Position numbers and translations under genes: made by a program. The notes under the pieces are model-generated. The model made no database searches. It was given only the letters and a program-made list of their open reading frames with translations, and was not told the DNA's origin. A DNA stretch of 64,000 nucleotides from Apirhabdus apintestini (GTDB taxonomy: Bacteria > Pseudomonadota > Gammaproteobacteria > Enterobacterales > Enterobacteriaceae): assembly GCA_033977085.1 (NCBI GenBank), contig CP138906.1:496001-560000 (forward strand), read 5' to 3'. Positions 62,325 to 64,000 of the stretch are shown here, piece after piece. Positions within the stretch are counted from its first letter, which is position 1; every line of letters starts with the position of its first letter.

Positions 62325-62469
62325 ATCCTGACGCATCCGCCTTTGGCAGCCAGACCGTGGAGGCGGAATTCGCAGGTGTGAAGTATGGCAAGGTTTTGAG
62401 CTATATACTAAAAGAGCCGGTTCAGGCTAGTTTTATCCTGGGTATTTATCCTGAGTAAAGGAGAGTCTT

Positions 62470-62631
62470 ATGTTTCGATGGGGCATTATTTTTCTGGTCG
62501 TGGCGCTTATTGCTGCAGCGTTAGGTTTTGGCGGACTGGCAGGAGCGGCTGCGGGCGCGGCGAAAGTGGTTTTCGTTGTCGGCGTGATCCTGTTCCTGGT
62601 AAGTCTGTTTATGGGCCGTAAACGTCCGTAG
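62470..62631 (+). CDS. ytjA: DUF1328 small membrane protein YtjA
   Basis: A 53-residue intact protein with two hydrophobic segments (FRWGIIFLVVALIAAALGF and VVFVVGVILFLVSLFMG) and the end GRKRP. GAGAGTCTT precedes the ATG. Position between osmY and yjjU is as in E. coli. In several enterobacteria it is stress-induced together with osmY, but its function is unknown. Confidence 0.92.
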   Translation: MFRWGIIFLVVALIAAALGFGGLAGAAAGAAKVVFVVGVILFLVSLFMGRKRP

Positions 62632-62668
62632 ACAAATTTTTTAGCACTTAACAGCGCAACATTTACAG

Positions 62669-62697
62669 GCCAGCCGATGCATCGGCTGGCTTTTATT
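62669..62697 (+). terminator. Rho-independent terminator of ytjA
   Basis: The palindrome GCCAGCCGATG / CATCGGCTGGC is followed by TTTTATT, 38 bases after the ytjA stop. Confidence 0.9.
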
Positions 62698-62874
62698 ATT
62701 ATAGTAAGCCACCTGTTTCATCAGGCGGCGGTGCGCCATGTCGCAATGGCACTGATATCAAAGCGTTCTGTGTACACAATACGCCTGTCACCACACAACC
62801 TGGTGAGATAAGAATGAATACTCTCATGCCCGAAGCTCCATTCCGGAGAGGGGCGTTGATACAGGAAGGCAGCG

Positions 62875-63986
62875 GTGGGCCAGAGAATTCCCGTTACGCT
62901 TGGTAACATTGCACCATTGGCGATCAAACCGTTTCAGCCCGGACGCATCGCGCTGGTATGCGAAGGGGAGGGCAGCGTGGGATTTTCACCGCGGGCGTGC
63001 TGGATGAGTTTATGCAGGCGCGGTTCGATCCGTTTGATTTTTATCTCGGCACCTCGGCTGGCGCGCAGAATCTATCGGCATTTGTATGTCAGCAGCCCGG
63101 CTATGCGCGGCGCGTTGTCATGCGCTATACCACCTCCCGCGAATTTTTTAATCCTCTGCGCTTTGTGCGCGGCGGTAATCTTATCGACCTGGACTGGCTG
63201 ATTGAAACGACGTCGCGCAAAATGCCGCTGGCGATGGATAACGCACAGCGCCTGTTCGACCACGGTAAATCGTTTTTTATGTGCGCCTGCCGTAGCGATG
63301 ATTACACGGCAGAGTATTTTGCTCCACGGCCCGATAGCTGGCTGAACCTGATTCGCGCTTCCAGCGCCATTCCCGGTTTTTACCGCACCGGCGTCATGAT
63401 TGGCGACAAAAGCTATCAGGACGGTGGTATAAGCGACGCTATACCGGTGCGCGAGGCCGCGCGACTGGGAGCCACCACGCTCGTAGTTATCCGCACGGTG
63501 CCTTCTCAAATGTATTATACGCCCCAGTGGTTTAAACGGATGGAACGCTGGCTGGGAACCAGTAGTTTGCAGCCGCTTATCAACCTGGTACAGCATCATG
63601 AAGAAAGCTATTCCACAATTCAGCGCTTTATTGAAAAACCGCCGGGAGATTTACGCATATTTGAAATCTACCCGCCAAAACCGCTGAGCAGTATCGCCCT
63701 CGGCAGCCGCATGGCCGCTCTGCGCATGGATTACAATCTGGGGCGGCAGTGCGGGCGCTACTTCCTGGCGACCGTCGGGCAAAAGCTGACGAATAAGCCG
63801 CCGTTAAAACGCGTCGCCTCGCCGATCGTCGTGCCGGTTGCGGCAGTGAACGAGCCGCTGGCTGAGGTTGCCGCAGCGCCGGAAGCGCAAATAGTTGCGC
63901 CGCCGGTTCCTGTCGCGAACGACAGTGCGGCTCCGCCGCTGGTTGAGGCTAATGATCCCGCTTTTGGCAATGAGGACACCGCGTGA
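62875..63986 (+). pseudogene. yjjU: Patatin-like phospholipase YjjU, frameshifted
   Basis: YjjU is a patatin-family protein. A GTG start with AGGAAGG gives MGQRIPVTLGNIAPL, as in E. coli. The family glycine motif (CEGGGQRGIFTAGV) is broken near 62970 by one missing G. The serine elbow GTSAG and the DGG of the catalytic dyad (DGGISDAIPV near 178) are in the second frame. The C-terminal tail is Ala/Pro/Val-rich and variable. Corrected length is about 370 residues. Its TGA overlaps the yjjV start. Confidence 0.9.
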
Positions 63987-64000
63987 TCCCCGGTTTTATG
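63983..64000 (+). CDS. yjjV: TatD-family DNase YjjV, first codons only
   Basis: A GTG at 63983 overlaps the yjjU stop (GTGA). The six visible codons (MIPGFM) fit the E. coli YjjV start, which is also GTG and overlaps yjjU. The rest is outside the window. The call is by synteny. Confidence 0.55.

Overview
The window is a chromosomal segment of a gamma-proteobacterium of the order Enterobacterales, most likely family Enterobacteriaceae. The right end (about 43.9-64 kb) follows the E. coli 99-minute region: opgB, yjjA-dnaC-dnaT, a yjjQ/bglJ-type regulator, fhuF, yjjZ, three tRNA-Leu(CAG) genes, rsmC, holD-rimI-yjjG, prfC, osmY, ytjA, yjjU and the first codons of yjjV. Proteins there read like E. 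coli orthologues. The genus cannot be fixed from the sequence alone.

Layout. 1-7 kb: the 3' end of fliQ, fliR, cbpA-cbpM, a class 3 lipase, yjiN and cho. 7-12 kb: decayed accessory DNA that holds a ruined type VI secretion effector (DUF2778/Tlde1 type) and its putative immunity gene, the latter split by a complete IS21-family element. 12-24.6 kb: a nitrogen-compound metabolic region with a CynX-type exporter and LysR regulator, a Tat-exported amidohydrolase, an unknown Cys/His protein, a second LysR, an operon of NCS1 permease, RidA, DUF1028 and M20 deacylase, and a flavin monooxygenase. 25-31.4 kb: scsABCD copper/redox genes, an AA10 chitin-binding protein without a signal peptide, and codA. 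31.5-36.5 kb: a type III restriction-modification system. 37-43.8 kb: a MarT/FidL-like regulator pair and a four-gene chaperone-usher fimbrial operon. 43.9-64 kb: the conserved region above, with a second IS21 copy inside osmY.

A striking property is that more than half of the genes carry single-base frameshifts, nearly all explained by one missing base in a short homopolymer. This includes genes expected to be needed (dnaT, prfC, holD, opgB) and all three tRNA-Leu genes, each two bases short in the same C run. Base-calling contraction of homopolymers is therefore the simplest explanation for most breaks, and a true host-restricted pseudogenising genome is the alternative. Lesions that cannot be explained this way are the IS21 insertions with target duplications, an in-frame stop in the monooxygenase, loss of the catalytic Cys in the Tlde1-like gene, and several segmental duplications.

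Repeats are unusually rich: five contiguous 82-bp units copied from the 3' end of the M20 gene, an 8-bp array of 33 units, a G-rich heptad array, a 60-bp copy of the end of res placed next to codA, and a 60-bp copy of the end of a lysR gene. I did not see a CRISPR array, prophage or complete novel defence system. The best candidates for closer study are the broken T6SS effector/immunity locus, the repeat arrays and the metabolic island.
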